Assembly: GCA_963754335.1 (NCBI GenBank)
Contig: CAVWFQ010000001.1
Coordinates: 367,771-431,770, forward strand
Direction of reading: 5' to 3'
Origin: JBBSDP01 sp963754335
Lineage (GTDB): Bacteria; Planctomycetota; Phycisphaerae; Tepidisphaerales; Tepidisphaeraceae
DNA length: 64,000 nucleotides
The notes below the pieces were generated by a model. It made no database searches, had not been told where the DNA came from, and saw only the letters and a list, made by a program, of their open reading frames with translations. Positions within the stretch are counted from its first letter, which is position 1. Every line of letters begins with the position of its first letter. Of the stretch, positions 18,184 to 28,256 are shown piece by piece. A program made the translations under genes and the position numbers.

Positions 18184-19777
18184 GACCGCACATCCTTCCT
18201 GCTGAAAAATCGACCCCGTGGAGGCGTGCAGGCTTGGTGTTTGCCGCCATTGCCGTTTGTACACAATGCGCCGCGGCCGATGTGATTCTGCCTCGCGTTT
18301 TGGACAGCCACATGGTTTTGCAGCGTGACATTGAAGCGCGCCTGTGGGGCAAAGCAGATCCGGACCATGCGATTTCGATCCAACTCGATGGCAAGCTTGT
18401 TGCGAGCAGCCGCTCGACCGTCGCGGGAGACTGGAAAATCGCGATCCCGAAGCAACCGGCCGGCGGACCACACACGATCCGGATCGAGCAGGACGGCGGA
18501 AAGGCGGTGGAATTGTCGGACGTTCTCTTCGGCGAGGTCTGGATGTGCGCCGGCCAATCCAATATGGAGATGCCCAACAACAACGTGGACCCGCTGCGCA
18601 GGGAACTGCCGACCGCGAATCATCCGCTGATCCGGCTGTTCCATACGCCGCACACCGCCGTCCCCATTCCACAGGAAGACGCCGCCGCCGACTGGCAGGT
18701 CTGCACTCCGGAATCGGCGGCGGAATTCAGCGCCGCGGCTTACTGCTTTGGGCTCGAACTCAGCGAAAAACTGAAGGTTCCGATCGGGCTGATCGAGTCG
18801 TCATGGGGTGGCATTTCCTGCGAGCCGTTCGTCGATCGTGAAACGCTCCACGCCAATGCGGATTTCAGGGAGGCCGTCGAGAGCGCCGATCGGGTCTGCC
18901 ACGATGTTGATCATGCCAGGCTCCAGTCGCGATTCGCCGACCAGATGAAGCAATGGGACCAAGCCGCCGCCAAAGCCAGAGCTGAACATCGCGATCCTCC
19001 CGGCAAGCCAGGCATCGATGATCCGTGTCTGAGCCCGTTTCGTCCGGCAAATTTATTCAACGGGATGATCGCGCCGTTCACCCGCATGCCGATCGCCGGC
19101 GCGATCTGGTATCAGGGCGAAGCGAACGTCGGCGCGGCGCCGAATATCGCGTGCTGCTGCCGCTGCTGATCGCCAGTTGGCGCACTGCCTGGAGCGAGCC
19201 GGACCTTCCCTTCTATTTCGTCCAGATCGCACCCTATCACTACCACGATCCGAGGGAGCCGAGCGGCGCGCCGTGTGCCGAGCTTTGGGAATCGCAGCTC
19301 TTCACTCTCAAAAACGTGCCGCATACCGGCATGGCGGTCATCAGCGACGTCGGCAATCTCAACGACATTCACCCCCAGAACAAAAGAGAGGTGGGACATC
19401 GGCTGGCGCTTTGGGCCCTGGCCAAAAACTATGGCCAGCCGCTCGTCTGCTCGGGACCGATCTATCAGGACATGAAAATCGATGGCAATCGCATTCGCAT
19501 TCGCTTCGATACCGGCGGCGGAACGCTTGCTTCGCGCGACGGCAAGCCGCTCGACTGGTTCACCATCGCCGGTGAAGATCTCAAATTTGTCCCCGCCGAC
19601 GCGACGATCGACGGCGACGCAGTCATCGTTCATTCCGACCAGATCGCGCATCCACGATTCGTTCGCTTCGCATGGCACGAAGCCGCCGTTCCCAACCTAA
19701 TGAACAAAGCGGGTCTCCCTGCCGCGCCTTTCCGAACCGATACCGCGCCAATGGTCACTCAGGGGCGGCTCTTCTGA
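18180..19777 (+). CDS. sialate O-acetylesterase-type SGNH esterase, one frame shift
   Basis: About 530 residues, secreted (hydrophobic N-terminus 'AGLVFAAIAVCTQCAAA'). An N-terminal beta domain ('DSHMVLQRDIEARLWGKAD') leads to the SGNH core: 'CAGQSNMEMP' (nucleophile Ser), 'ESSWGGISCEPF', 'IWYQGEANVG' and 'NDIHPQNK' (Asp-x-His pair). The frame breaks near 19134-19142 after 'NVGAAP' and resumes as 'EYRVLLPLLIASWRTAW', the typical continuation. It removes O-acetyl groups from sugars, and its ATGA overlap with the GH27 gene points to joint deacetylation and degalactosylation of one glycan. Confidence 0.9.
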
Positions 19778-19779
19778 AA

Positions 19780-19970
19780 GTGGCACGGCTTTCCAAGCCG
19801 TGTGTGCCGGTAGTCCGGCACGTTGGCTGGTATTCCAGCCAAAGCAGCACGAGCGAAGCGACTCTTCCTCTTCCAAACAAAAAAAGGAACGCTTCGCTTC
19901 TATTTCATCGGGACTAAAACCCGTGAATTACCGCGAAATACCGCGCCCACGGCTTAAAAAGCCGTGCCGC
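19780..19970. repeat. multi-hairpin element, copy 1
   Basis: Ordered hairpins: H1 CACGGCT/AGCCGTG (19784-19802), H2 GTGCCGG/CCGGCAC with loop TAGT (19804-19821), H3 TTGGCTGG/CCAGCCAA with loop TATT (19823-19842), conserved linker 'gcagcacgagcg', central stem GCGAAGCG (19853-19860) with CGCTTCGC (19890-19897), and H6 CACGGCT/AGCCGTG (19949-19967) with the same stem as H1. It fills the gap between the esterase and dps stops. Diverged copy at 43478-43684. Confidence 0.8.
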
Positions 19971-19974
19971 TCAA

Positions 19975-20565
19975 TCACGCCCGGACCAGCGGCGTATCGA
20001 CCAAATGCTCCGCCACGAACCAGACCTGCAACTCGCCGGTGCGAATCACTTCGCTGACGATCAAGTCATTGGTTCCGTCATCGCCCTGGTCATCGGCCTG
20101 CTTGGCCATGGTGTGACACTCTTTGAGGATGATTTCGTGGGCGTGCAGAAGCCGTGAGATTTGCACTGGAACTTCCTCGCGACCGCGTGGCGGACGAGGA
20201 ATCAGGGTCGTTTCGGCGACATCCGGTGCCATCGCGATCGCGACGCCGCCAAGCGATTGGATCCGCTCGGCGATCGAGTCCACCAGTTCGCTCTGCTCGC
20301 CGTAATGTTTATCGAACAGCAGGTGAAGCTGATAAAACGTATGACCCGAGACCTGCCAGTGATGCTTCTTGTACAGGTCGCGAAGCGTGATCGTATCAGC
20401 CAGAAGCTGATTGAGATTGTCGACGCTGGCGGCGCAGACTTTGATGTCCAGCCCGATCGGCAATTTCACGACATGTCCGTAGGCCTGCGTTTCGTGGCCT
20501 TTCTGTCCGACGATCGGCGTGGCCTGACTCGTACGTCCCCGTCCGTTCGATGATTTCTTTGCCAT
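19975..20565 (-). CDS. dps: Dps/ferritin-like DNA-protection protein
   Basis: 196-residue Dps-family mini-ferritin. The ferroxidase motif is present: 'YKKHHWQVSGHTFYQLHLLF' followed by 'DKHYGEQSELVDSIAERI', giving the two histidines, Asp and Glu of the intersubunit iron site. A basic 30-residue tail precedes it ('MAKKSSNGRGRTSQATP'), which in this family can bind DNA. It stores iron using H2O2 as oxidant, so it is a plausible OxyR target, although no OxyR operator was seen upstream. The stop codon abuts the multi-hairpin element. Intact. Confidence 0.92.
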   Translation of the reverse strand: MAKKSSNGRGRTSQATPIVGQKGHETQAYGHVVKLPIGLDIKVCAASVDNLNQLLADTITLRDLYKKHHWQVSGHTFYQLHLLFDKHYGEQSELVDSIAERIQSLGGVAIAMAPDVAETTLIPRPPRGREEVPVQISRLLHAHEIILKECHTMAKQADDQGDDGTNDLIVSEVIRTGELQVWFVAEHLVDTPLVRA

Positions 20566-20681
20566 TGAACCTCCTGTTGGGTTTGATGAGGCAAGAGTAT
20601 AGGCCGTGCTCTTCGCCGGGTCGAAAACCGCGTAAGGACCCGGCGCTTCATGTTTGCGAAAGAACCATTAACGTGACAAAC

Positions 20682-21997
20682 ATGAATTGCCGATTCCGAT
20701 CGCGCATTGCATTGTTCACGCTGATCGCATTCGCACATCCCTGCCGGGCTGATTCCGCGCGCAGCGCCCCACAATGCGGGAATTCATGGGCCTGAACGTC
20801 CACACCGTTCAGTTCAAGCCGGATCTTTATCATCCCGTTTGCATGCGGCTGCGCGATTATCACCCGGTGATCTGGGATCTCAACGCCGACCTGTCGCGCC
20901 GAGCCACGTTTCCAATGTCCGCGAACGGAGTCGAGTGGGAAACAATGTATGGATCGTGGGTTCGCGGCGGATTCGACATCGACGCCTGCCTCATCTTCGA
21001 TGATATCGCCGCGCAAGCCTGGAAAGATCCGGGGGAAATCGCCCGGGCCTACGGCGAATCGTTCGCGCATTTTTTCGGGCCCGGCGGCAAGGCGCTCGTT
21101 TCATCGGCCGAGGTCGGCAATGAGCCTTCGAAATATACCACTGAACAATATCGCGCGATCTTCCAGGGGATGGCGCGCGGCCTCCGCGCCGGCGATCCGA
21201 AACTCACCATCGCCACCTGCGCCGTCATGACTGGCAAGACCGACGCCTGGAGCAAGCCGTTGTCAGCGATTGACGCATTGGAAGATCTCTATGACGTGCT
21301 GAATATTCACAGCTATCCGTTCGAGGATGGCTGGCCCACCTGGCGTCGTTCATTTCCCGAGGATTCGACCATTGGGTTTCTGAAACAGATCGACGAACTG
21401 ATCCGCTGGCGCGACGGGCATGCCGTTGGCAAGCGCATCTGGCTCACCGAATTCGGCTACGACAGCGCCACCAAACCCCCCGCCGCCGACGGACCCTGGG
21501 CCAAATGGGTCGGCGTGAACGATGAACTTCAGGCGCGATACATCGTCCGCGCGTTTCTTGTTTTGTCGTCTTTGGAGATCGATCGCGCGTATCTCTATTT
21601 TTTCAACGACAATGACGAGGCGCAACTGCACGGAGCATCGGGAATCACCCGACATTTCGAGCCCAAACCCTCGTTTTACGCGATGAGTCATTTATATCGG
21701 GCGCTCAGCGACTATCGTTTCGCCCGCGCCATCGTTCGGAAGGAAAACGACCTCTATTGCTTCGAATACGAGCGCGCGGCACATCCGCGGGAACATATTG
21801 AGGTTGCGTGGCTCGCTTCGGGCGACGCAAAAACCGCGCAACGAAGAATTCCCTTCGGGGCCGCGGCAAAGCGAATCTATCGCGCCGAGCGCCTGACCAC
21901 GACGCCGCGCGGCGCGACGAAACCGGATTGGCAGGTTGACGGCGAAGACGTGACCCTGGAAGTTGGGCCCGATCCGGTTTTCGTCTGGTCACGATGA
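20682..21997 (+). CDS. secreted clan GH-A glycoside hydrolase, one frame shift
   Basis: A signal peptide 'MNCRFRSRIALFTLIAFAHP' begins at 20682 in one frame; the mature protein continues in another from 'MREFMGLNVHTVQF'. Adding one C to the run 20767-20770 joins them as '...SAPTMREFMG'. The TIM-barrel shows 'EVGNEPSKY' (acid/base Glu after Asn, strand 4) and 'IWLTEFGYDS' (nucleophile Glu, strand 7), the pattern of clan GH-A, with 'FNDNDEAQLHG' nearby. About 438 residues. It may be closest to GH39 or related families, but substrate cannot be assigned. Confidence 0.8.
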
Positions 21998-22009
21998 CCT
22001 TCAATCTAT

Positions 22010-22090
22010 TCTTACTCCTACTCTTACTCATACTCGAGTCGCACATGGCAAAATTCGAGTAGGAGCAGGAGTAAGAGTAAGAGCAAAAGC
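22010..22090. repeat. palindrome of TACTCC hexamers, copy 2
   Basis: Left arm 'tactcctactcttactcat', right arm 'gagtaggagcaggagtaag', short AT-rich loop. Lies 13 nt after the glycosidase stop, before a co-directional gene. Confidence 0.85.
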
Positions 22091-22172
22091 ATGATCCCAC
22101 TGCGGGGGCTGGACTTCAGTTCACCCTTGACGTTATTGCGTCGCATCGCGAGGATCGACTCGGAACAAACCC

Positions 22173-22967
22173 GTGAGCCAGTACCCCCCACCCTACCCAC
22201 CGCCTCAGCAGCCGCCGTCTCCGTATTCAATGGATTTTAACTATTCTCCGCCCGCATCGGATTACCTGGCGCCGGCGCGGCGCGCGGGCATCGGGCTGTT
22301 CGTGCTGGCAGCGCTGGGCCTGGTGTGCGGCGCGTGCGTCGGCGTGGGAGCGTGGATCCAGCCGATGGATCGAATCATCGATCAACTTCAGCGATCCGGC
22401 TACAAACTTCCTGATACGGGCGGAGATATTCCCCTGGAGCAATTGCTTCGCATCGGATACACGGTCATGGCGGTGATGGGCGTGCTGGCGGGTATTGCGT
22501 TCATCATCCTGGGAATTTTCGTGCGTCGCGGTGGAAAGACATCGGCGATCATCAGCCTGGTCTTCTGTGTACCGTTAATCGGCGTTTCGCTCTACGCGGT
22601 CGCCGCCACCCTCGTCATGGGCCCGAAGAATCCGACGGCGTTGTTCGGCGTCGTCATGGTTCTGGTGCCGACAGGGCTGCTTGTTCTGGTCATGACGTGG
22701 TTGATCCAGGCGATTCGCGCCGCTTCCCAGGTTTCCATCCAGCAGCAGATGATGATGGCGCAAATGTGGCAATACCAGCAACAACAAGCGGCCTACGGCG
22801 GATATCACCAGACTCCGGTAAATCCTGCGCCGGGCTATGGCGGATACACTCCGCCGCCACCCTATGCGGCTCCGCCGTCGAACAGCCCGGGCGCTATCGG
22901 ACCGCCCGGGCAGGTCGAGTCACAGTCAGAGACGCTCCCGCCGAATCCGCCAGACGCAGCACCGTGA
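22173..22967 (+). CDS. four-helix membrane protein with Pro/Tyr-rich ends
   Basis: 264 residues from a GTG start. Starts 'MSQYPPPYPPPQQPPSPYS', a proline/tyrosine-rich cytoplasmic segment, then four hydrophobic helices (around residues 35-58, 90-112, 118-142 and 150-172), then a Gln-rich stretch 'QMWQYQQQQAAYGGYHQ' and another Pro/Gly/Tyr-rich tail. The design resembles DUF4190-like proteins of planctomycetes and actinobacteria. No catalytic motif. Function unknown. Confidence 0.7.
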   Translation: MSQYPPPYPPPQQPPSPYSMDFNYSPPASDYLAPARRAGIGLFVLAALGLVCGACVGVGAWIQPMDRIIDQLQRSGYKLPDTGGDIPLEQLLRIGYTVMAVMGVLAGIAFIILGIFVRRGGKTSAIISLVFCVPLIGVSLYAVAATLVMGPKNPTALFGVVMVLVPTGLLVLVMTWLIQAIRAASQVSIQQQMMMAQMWQYQQQQAAYGGYHQTPVNPAPGYGGYTPPPPYAAPPSNSPGAIGPPGQVESQSETLPPNPPDAAP

Positions 22968-23025
22968 TTATTGTTATGTGGGAATGGCTGGCTTCTGCCC
23001 GTCGGGCCGCCGCGAAACTCAGACC

Positions 23026-24114
23026 TCAAAGGATCTTCAATTCCCGCCTGAAATAATCCTGCTTCAATTTCTCTTTCGCGAGCTGAAGTGTTTCCTCGGC
23101 GACCACGTTAGCCCGTTTCGTTCCGGCGCACAGCACGTCCAGCACACCGTCCGGCGATGATTCGTATTGCTTTCGCCGCGAGCGGATCGGCTCGATCAGT
23201 GTGTTGAGCACCTCGACGAGCTTTCGCTTGATCGTCACGTCTCCCACCTTCCCCTGCCGGTAAGCCTCTTCCTGCTCAGCGACCCAGGCCGTGTCCGGGT
23301 TGAAGGTTTCGTGGAAGATCCAGAGCGGATTGTTTTCCACTGTGCCGGGATCGGTGGCGCGGAGCCGCTTCGGATCGGTGTACATCCCCATCACTTTTTT
23401 CTGAACGGTATCGGCGTCATCTGACAGAAAAATCGCGTTGTTGAGCGATTTGCTCATCTTTGGCAGCTCGCCGTTCGCACCCGGTGCGCCGGTGCCGACC
23501 AGGCGATGAACCCGCCCGAGCTTCGGCTCGATGACTGGAAACAGTCCGCCTGCCTTGACGTAGTCTTTGTCGTCGGTTTGCGGATCGACGCCGCAATAAA
23601 GCTGATCGAATCGGCGGGCGACGGTGCGTGTAAGCTCCAGGTGCGGGAGCTGATCCTCTCCCACCGGCACCAGCTGCGGGCGGAAGGCGAGAATGTCAGC
23701 AGACTGCCCCACCGCATAGAGCGGAAAGCCAAACGGGTAACTGTCGCCCAACCCTTTGTCTCGAATCTCATCCCTGATCGTCGGGTTCTTCATCACCCCG
23801 TTGAAAGGGAGCAGCATCGCGAAGAAAAACGTGAGCTCATCGATCGCCGGCACTTCGCTCTGGATAAACATCGTGCTCTTGTCGGGATCGATCCCGGCGG
23901 CCAGATAATCCGTCGCGATCTCGATCACGCTCTGGCGAATCTCCGCCGGCTTCTCCGCACGCGTGCTGAAGGCGTGCTTGTTGGCAATAATGAAATAGCA
24001 ATCGTATTGGTCCTGCAGCGCTAACCGGTTCTCCACGCTGCCGACCTAGTGGCCCAGATGCAGCTTGCCGGTTGGCGTATCGCCGGTGAGGATGCGGGGA
24101 CGTTCGGTGTTCAT
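23026..24114 (-). CDS. trpS: tryptophanyl-tRNA synthetase with in-frame TAG at codon 23
   Basis: Class I aminoacyl-tRNA synthetase that charges tRNA-Trp. ATG 24114 opens 'MNTERPRILTGDTPTGKLHL' with the HIGH-like 'HLGH', then an amber codon (24046-24048), then in the same frame 'VGSVENRLALQDQYDCYF'. The family normally has a Tyr or similar residue at that place. The rest is intact: 'VGEDQLPHLELTR', the KMSKS loop as 'PKMSKSLNN', and the C-terminal helical domain. 362 residues if read through. Since TAG ends other genes here, readthrough is unlikely to be general; a substitution (TAC/TAT to TAG) or sequencing error is likely. Confidence 0.9.
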
Positions 24115-24184
24115 CGTGTGCGTTGGGTTGTCAGAGGAATGGCAAGGGATGTCAAGCGAAAGGGATTCAAAACCGACCGCGATG

Positions 24185-24352
24185 GCGCGAAGTCCGCGAA
24201 GAAAGCCGCGAAGGAAGCAGGAGTTTTCAGTGGCACGGGCGTCTCGCCCGTGTCTATGTTCCGAGACACGGGCGAGACGCTTGTGCCACCTGAATCCAAG
24301 TCTTATTGACTCTTTTCTTCTTCGCGTCTTCCTTCGCGGCTTCGCGCTCGAT
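24185..24352. repeat. nested palindromes between trpS and astB
   Basis: Inner hairpin 24230-24289: GTGGCACGGGCGTCTCGCCC with its inverse, 10-nt loop. Outer arms 24185-24221 ('gcgcgaagtccgcgaag...') and 24316-24352 (inverse 'cttccttcgcggcttcgcg') belong to a different word family. Thus one palindrome is embedded in another, between divergent genes. Confidence 0.8.
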
Positions 24353-24381
24353 TTCTCACCGTAGAGAACCAACTGATTCGA

Positions 24382-25751
24382 ATGCCAATGGTCACCCGCG
24401 AAGTCAACTTCGACTCGATCGTCGGCCCGACGCACAGTTACGCTGGACTCGCTTTCGGAAATCTCGCGTCGCAGCGGCATCGCAACGCCCCCTCCAATCC
24501 GCGCCAGGCGGCACTGGAAGGTTTGGCGAAGATGAAGTTCCTCGCCGACCTGGGCATTCCCCAGGCGGTCCTCCCTCCACACGATCGGCCCGACATCGAG
24601 ATGTTGCGAAGATTGGGATTTGCCGGCGACGATGTGCAGGTTCTCCAGGCCGCGCGTAGCGCCGATCCCGGCCTGCTCGGTGCAGCCGCCAGCGCATCGG
24701 CGATGTGGGCGGCAAACAGCGCGACCGTCTCTCCGTCGGCCGACTCGGCCGACGGGAAAGTCCACTTCACGCCGGCAAATTTGGTCAGCCAGCTCCATCG
24801 ATCGATCGAAGCTCAAACGACGTCGTTGATTCTCCGTGCGATTTTTCGCGACGAAACGCATTTTGCGCACCATGCGCCGCTGCCCGCCTGCGCGCCGCTC
24901 GCAGATGAAGGCGCCGCCAATCACACGCGCCTTGCGGCGCATATGGCGAAAACGGAATTGAATTATTCGTCTATGGCCGCGACGCGGGATCCAATGGCGT
25001 CCCGCGCAAATTCCCCGCCCGGCAAACGCTCGCCGCCTCGCAGGCGATCGTGCGCCTGCACGACCTCGATTCGCGTCGCACGCTCTTTGTCCGCCAGAAT
25101 CCCGATGCGATCGATGTCGGCGTCTTCCACAATGATGTGATCTGCGTCGGAAACGAAAATGTTCTGCTGCTTCACGAGCAGGCCTTCGCCGATGGGCAAG
25201 CCGACGTCGAACGGATCGGCCGCATGTTCCTGCAAACCACCGACCGCCCCTTATGCGTGGCGCAAATCGCCGCGGCCCGGTTGTCCCTTCAGGAGGCTGT
25301 CGACACGTATCTCTTTAACAGCCAGCTCATCACTCTGCCGGATGCGAGCGGCATGATGCTGATCGCGCCGATCGAAGCGCGCGATCACGCCGCCGCTCGC
25401 GCGTGCATTGAGCAAATCATCGCCGACGATTCCAATCCGATCCGGTCTGTGACATGGGCTGACGTCCGCCAGAGCATGAAAAACGGGGGCGGACCCGCGT
25501 GTCTTCGCTTGCGCGTGGTGCTTAGCGAGGTGGAATTGGCCGCGACGCATCCCGGCGTATTTCTCAGTGAGCGGCTATACGTGGAGTTGACTGATTGGGT
25601 GACATGTCACTATCGCGAATCGCTCTTGCCCGATGAGTTGGCCGATCCGGCGCTGCTTCGCGAAAGCCGGGATGCGCTGGATGAGCTGACGCGGATTCTG
25701 AAACTTGGTTCGATATTCCAATTTCAATCCGCGAGTTCACGAAATTTCTGA
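24382..25751 (+). CDS. astB: N-succinylarginine dihydrolase AstB, one frame shift
   Basis: Second enzyme of the arginine succinyltransferase pathway: N2-succinylarginine to N2-succinylornithine, CO2 and ammonia. Near-diagnostic start 'VTREVNFDSIVGPTHSYAGL' and 'SASAMWAANSATVSPSADSA', 'GDEGAANHTR'-like 'ADEGAANHTRLAA'. The frame is lost near 24930-24940 and resumes as 'YGENGIELFVYGRDAGSNG' and 'FPARQTLAASQAIVRLHDL'. The catalytic Cys is in 'NGGGPACLRLRV', His in 'VGVFHNDVI'. About 456 residues. No other ast genes are adjacent, so the pathway is not complete in this window. Ends before a self-complementary hairpin. Confidence 0.92.
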
Positions 25752-25779
25752 ATTAAACGGTGTTTCTAGAGAACTTCAG

Positions 25780-25806
25780 GTGGCACGGGCGTCTCGCCCG
25801 TGCCAC
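25780..25806. terminator. bidirectional hairpin, HGRDARAT-type repeat
   Basis: GTGGCACGGGCG, loop TCT, CGCCCGTGCCAC: a perfect 12-bp stem between the convergent astB and response-regulator genes. Same word family as 24230-24289 and 47270-47330. Terminator role inferred from position. Confidence 0.7.
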
Positions 25807-25822
25807 AAAGCAGCAGGTCAAA

Positions 25823-26438
25823 TCACGGCACCGAAAACCCGAGTTTCTGATACTCCTCCAGCTTGTAATAAAGCGTTCTCCGGCTGATGCCCAGCTCAAC
25901 GGCGGTCGCGGTGCGGTTGCCGCCGTTGCTGCTCGAGAACGGCGAGGATGTGTTGCCGTTCCATCTCGTGGAGCGTAACGCCTTCGGCTCCCGGCGTCGG
26001 TCCTTCTACTGATTTTTCCGGCTCGCGAATTGCCGATTCCATCGGCGCCAGCCGGCGCATGGCGCGGTCGAGGGCGCGCTCCAGCTCGCCGAGATGGCAC
26101 GGCTTGGTGAGGAATTCGACCACATCCAGATGCACCGCCTGACGGGCGGCGTCGACGCTGGCAAAACCGGTCAGCACGATTCCCTGCAACTGCGGAATTT
26201 TTTCCCGAATCTCAGAAAAAGTCTCCAACCCGCCGATGCCGGGAAGATTCAGATCGAGCAGTGCGATCTCCGGCGCCTGGGTTTCGGCCTGTCGAATCGC
26301 CTCTTCCCCGCTCCGCACGGAGCTGACGATGAATCCCCATCCATTGAGCGCCCGCGACAGCAGTTCGCGCATGCGCGGCTCATCTTCCACAATCAGCACC
26401 CGCCCCTGCGGGCGAACGGGAATGGCCGGAAGGGTCAT
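25823..26438 (-). CDS. RegA/PrrA-type response regulator (REC + Fis helix-turn-helix), one frame shift
   Basis: Receiver domain 14-125 with acidic pair 'VEDEPR', phospho-acceptor D62 ('LLDLNLPG') and K112 ('FLTKPCH'). A linker leads to 'LHEMERQHILAVLEQQ', where the frame is lost near 25918-25926; it resumes as 'NGGNRTATAVELGISRRTLY' and 'YKLEEYQKLGFSVP', a Fis-type DNA-binding helix-turn-helix. No AAA+ domain lies between, so this is the short RegA/ActR architecture that does not need sigma54. Its ATG overlaps the stop of the upstream kinase gene. About 205 residues. Confidence 0.88.
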
Positions 26439-27921
26439 ACTGCCCCTCCCGCGTTCACAAATGCCGGCAGGGTGACGGTAAATTTGCTTCCCCGGCCCGG
26501 CCCGTCGCTCTGGGCGCGAATGCTTCCGTCATGGTTTTCAATGATCGCATGGGAGATCGACAGGCCGAGTCCCGTTCCCCCCTGCCGCACGCCCCGCCTC
26601 TCGGTGAAAAACGGCTCGAAGATGCGCTCCAGAGTTTGAGGGCTCATGCCTTTGCCGTTGTCCGTGACGCTCAGCTCAATCTGGTTGTTCGATCGAGTCA
26701 CGCCGATCCCGACCTCGCCGGTCGAGGGAATTGCATCCAGTGCGTTCAGCGTGAGATTCAAAACCACTTGTTTCATTTCCGCCTCGACCGCGCTAACGAT
26801 CAGTTGGGCGCGATTCGCATCCGCGGTCACCACAATCCTGCGCCCGCCCGAGGCCGGCAATCCGGAGACGATTGACGCGACCTGATCCGCCACGTCCGCC
26901 AGGTTAACGCTCGTCCGGCTCTCATCGCCCGGCCGCGCCAGTGAGAGCAGGCGCGAGGTGATCTCCTTGCAGCGAAAGGCCTCATCGTTGATCACCTGAA
27001 GCGATCGGAGCAGTTCTTCGTCGCCATTGCCGTTGCCCGTCGCAACGCTCTTTTTTTCAGCTCCGCAAGAGTGTACTCGGCATATCCGCTGATGATGCCG
27101 AGCGGATTATTAATTTCGTGGGCCACGCCGGCGGCGAGAAAGCCGACGCTCGCCAATCGTTCCGATCGGACCAACTCACGGCTCTTTTGCGCCACCTTCT
27201 GCTCGAGCTGATGATAAAATCCGTCGAGTTCTTCGGCCATCCGATTAAAATCCGAAGCCAGCGCGGCAAATTCCTCGACGCCGCCGGATGCGAGGCGTTG
27301 CGAAAATTGCCCGCCGGAGACTTTTCGCACGCCGCTCCCCAATCGATTCAGCGGCAGCATGACGCCGCGATATTGCCAGATTCCGAGAATCAGCGCCCCC
27401 ACCACCGCGGCCGCGGATACCGCCGCGGTCGTCAGTACGGTGGCATGGTGTTTTGTGCTGGCGGCGCGTTGATTCTGCTCAATCGCCTGCCGGATCTGCG
27501 ACGCCTTGGCCCCCAATTCGCCAAATGCATGATCGACCGCGGCGGCATCGTCGGCCAGGATATCCTGATCGCTCTGCGCCTCGGGTGGCGTCTGCAATTG
27601 CCGCACTGCCGCCTGGAGCGCCGATTCGATAGGGGTGTCCGATTTCCCGTTGGTTGTGGCGAGGAGCCGGTATTTCTCGGCCGCGTTCTCCACCCGCGCG
27701 CGTGCCGCCGACCGATCCGCATGCCCGGAAGCGAGCAGACTCCGGGCGATCGCCAATTGCGATCCGACTTCGTACAACTGCCGCAATTCCTGGTATCCCT
27801 CGAGGGCCAGGCCGTAATCCTGCCGCAGTCCATTGAGTCCCCAGAGCGACGCCGCCACCGTGAGCAGCAATCCCACGATCATCGCCCCAATCTGGAGGCC
27901 CATCTTCCGGCGGAGGGTCAT
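26435..27921 (-). CDS. sensor histidine kinase, one frame shift
   Basis: Partner of the overlapping response regulator. Two transmembrane helices (about 8-28 and 162-182) bracket a helical sensor region of about 130 residues. HAMP follows (about 183-240), then HisKA with phospho-acceptor H268 ('AAGVAHEINNPLGIISGY'). The frame is lost at the T7 run 27051-27057; an eighth base restores 'LAELKKKSVATGNGN...LQVINDEAFRCKEITSRLL'. The ATPase domain has the N box ('QVVLNLTLNALDAI'), 'DNGKGM' and 'GGTGLGLSI'. About 495 residues. The periplasmic signal is unknown. Confidence 0.9.
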
Positions 27922-27984
27922 AAAGGAATCATATCATCGCGCGGGCAATGGTTCGTCTTCTTCGATGTCTTCTCCTTTTGCCCA

Positions 27985-28061
27985 ATTCGATGTTGGATGT
28001 TCGATGTTGAATGTTCGATGTTCGTCTTTTCCAAAGCGGATGGACAATGCGAACATCGAAC
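27985..28061. repeat. GATGTTC-word repeat with short inverse arm
   Basis: Degenerate tandem 'gatgttc/gatgttg' words at 27985-28023 followed by an inverse 'gcgaacatcgaac' at 28049-28061. Same word as the pure tandem array at 51816-51871. Confidence 0.6.
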
Positions 28062-28107
28062 AGCCGACAGAGGAAACGATCCCTCAAAACCACTACGATC
28101 GCATTCG

Positions 28108-28256
28108 ATGCTCTTTCCCTCACCACCACCCATTCCCCCGCCACGGATCTGGGATATCTGCTCCACAAGAACCCCGCACGGCAGCAGGTCTTCGAGCTGA
28201 ACTTCGGCAATGCCCACATACCGATGGAAAGCGAGCCGGTCGATCCGCGGTTGTGA
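28108..28256 (+). pseudogene. hen1: N-terminal stub of Hen1 RNA 2'-O-methyltransferase
   Basis: Adding one C at 28117-28119 gives 'MLFPLTTTHSPATDLGYLLH' then 'KNPARQQVFELNFGNAH', which matches the start of the bacterial Hen1 N-terminal (ligase-activating) domain. The match stops there: the family goes on for over 400 residues with a methyltransferase domain, but here the chain ends after 'IPMESEPVDPRL'. Hen1 methylates the 2'-OH at a cleaved RNA 3' end during Pnkp/Hen1 repair. Two RlaP-type genes of the same repair world follow within 1-2 kb, so this is likely a relic of a larger RNA-repair locus. Confidence 0.65.

Noticed and set aside
24046..24048. amber codon as pyrrolysine or reassigned TAG
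   Set aside because: TAG ends intact genes here (for example at 2358-2360 and 15015-15017), and no other in-frame TAG was found within a conserved protein.
24230..24289. short peptides such as 'ARASRPC' and 'HGRDARAT' as genes
   Set aside because: They are translations of the GGCACGGGC palindromes, which recur in many PVC genomes and are not protein-coding.
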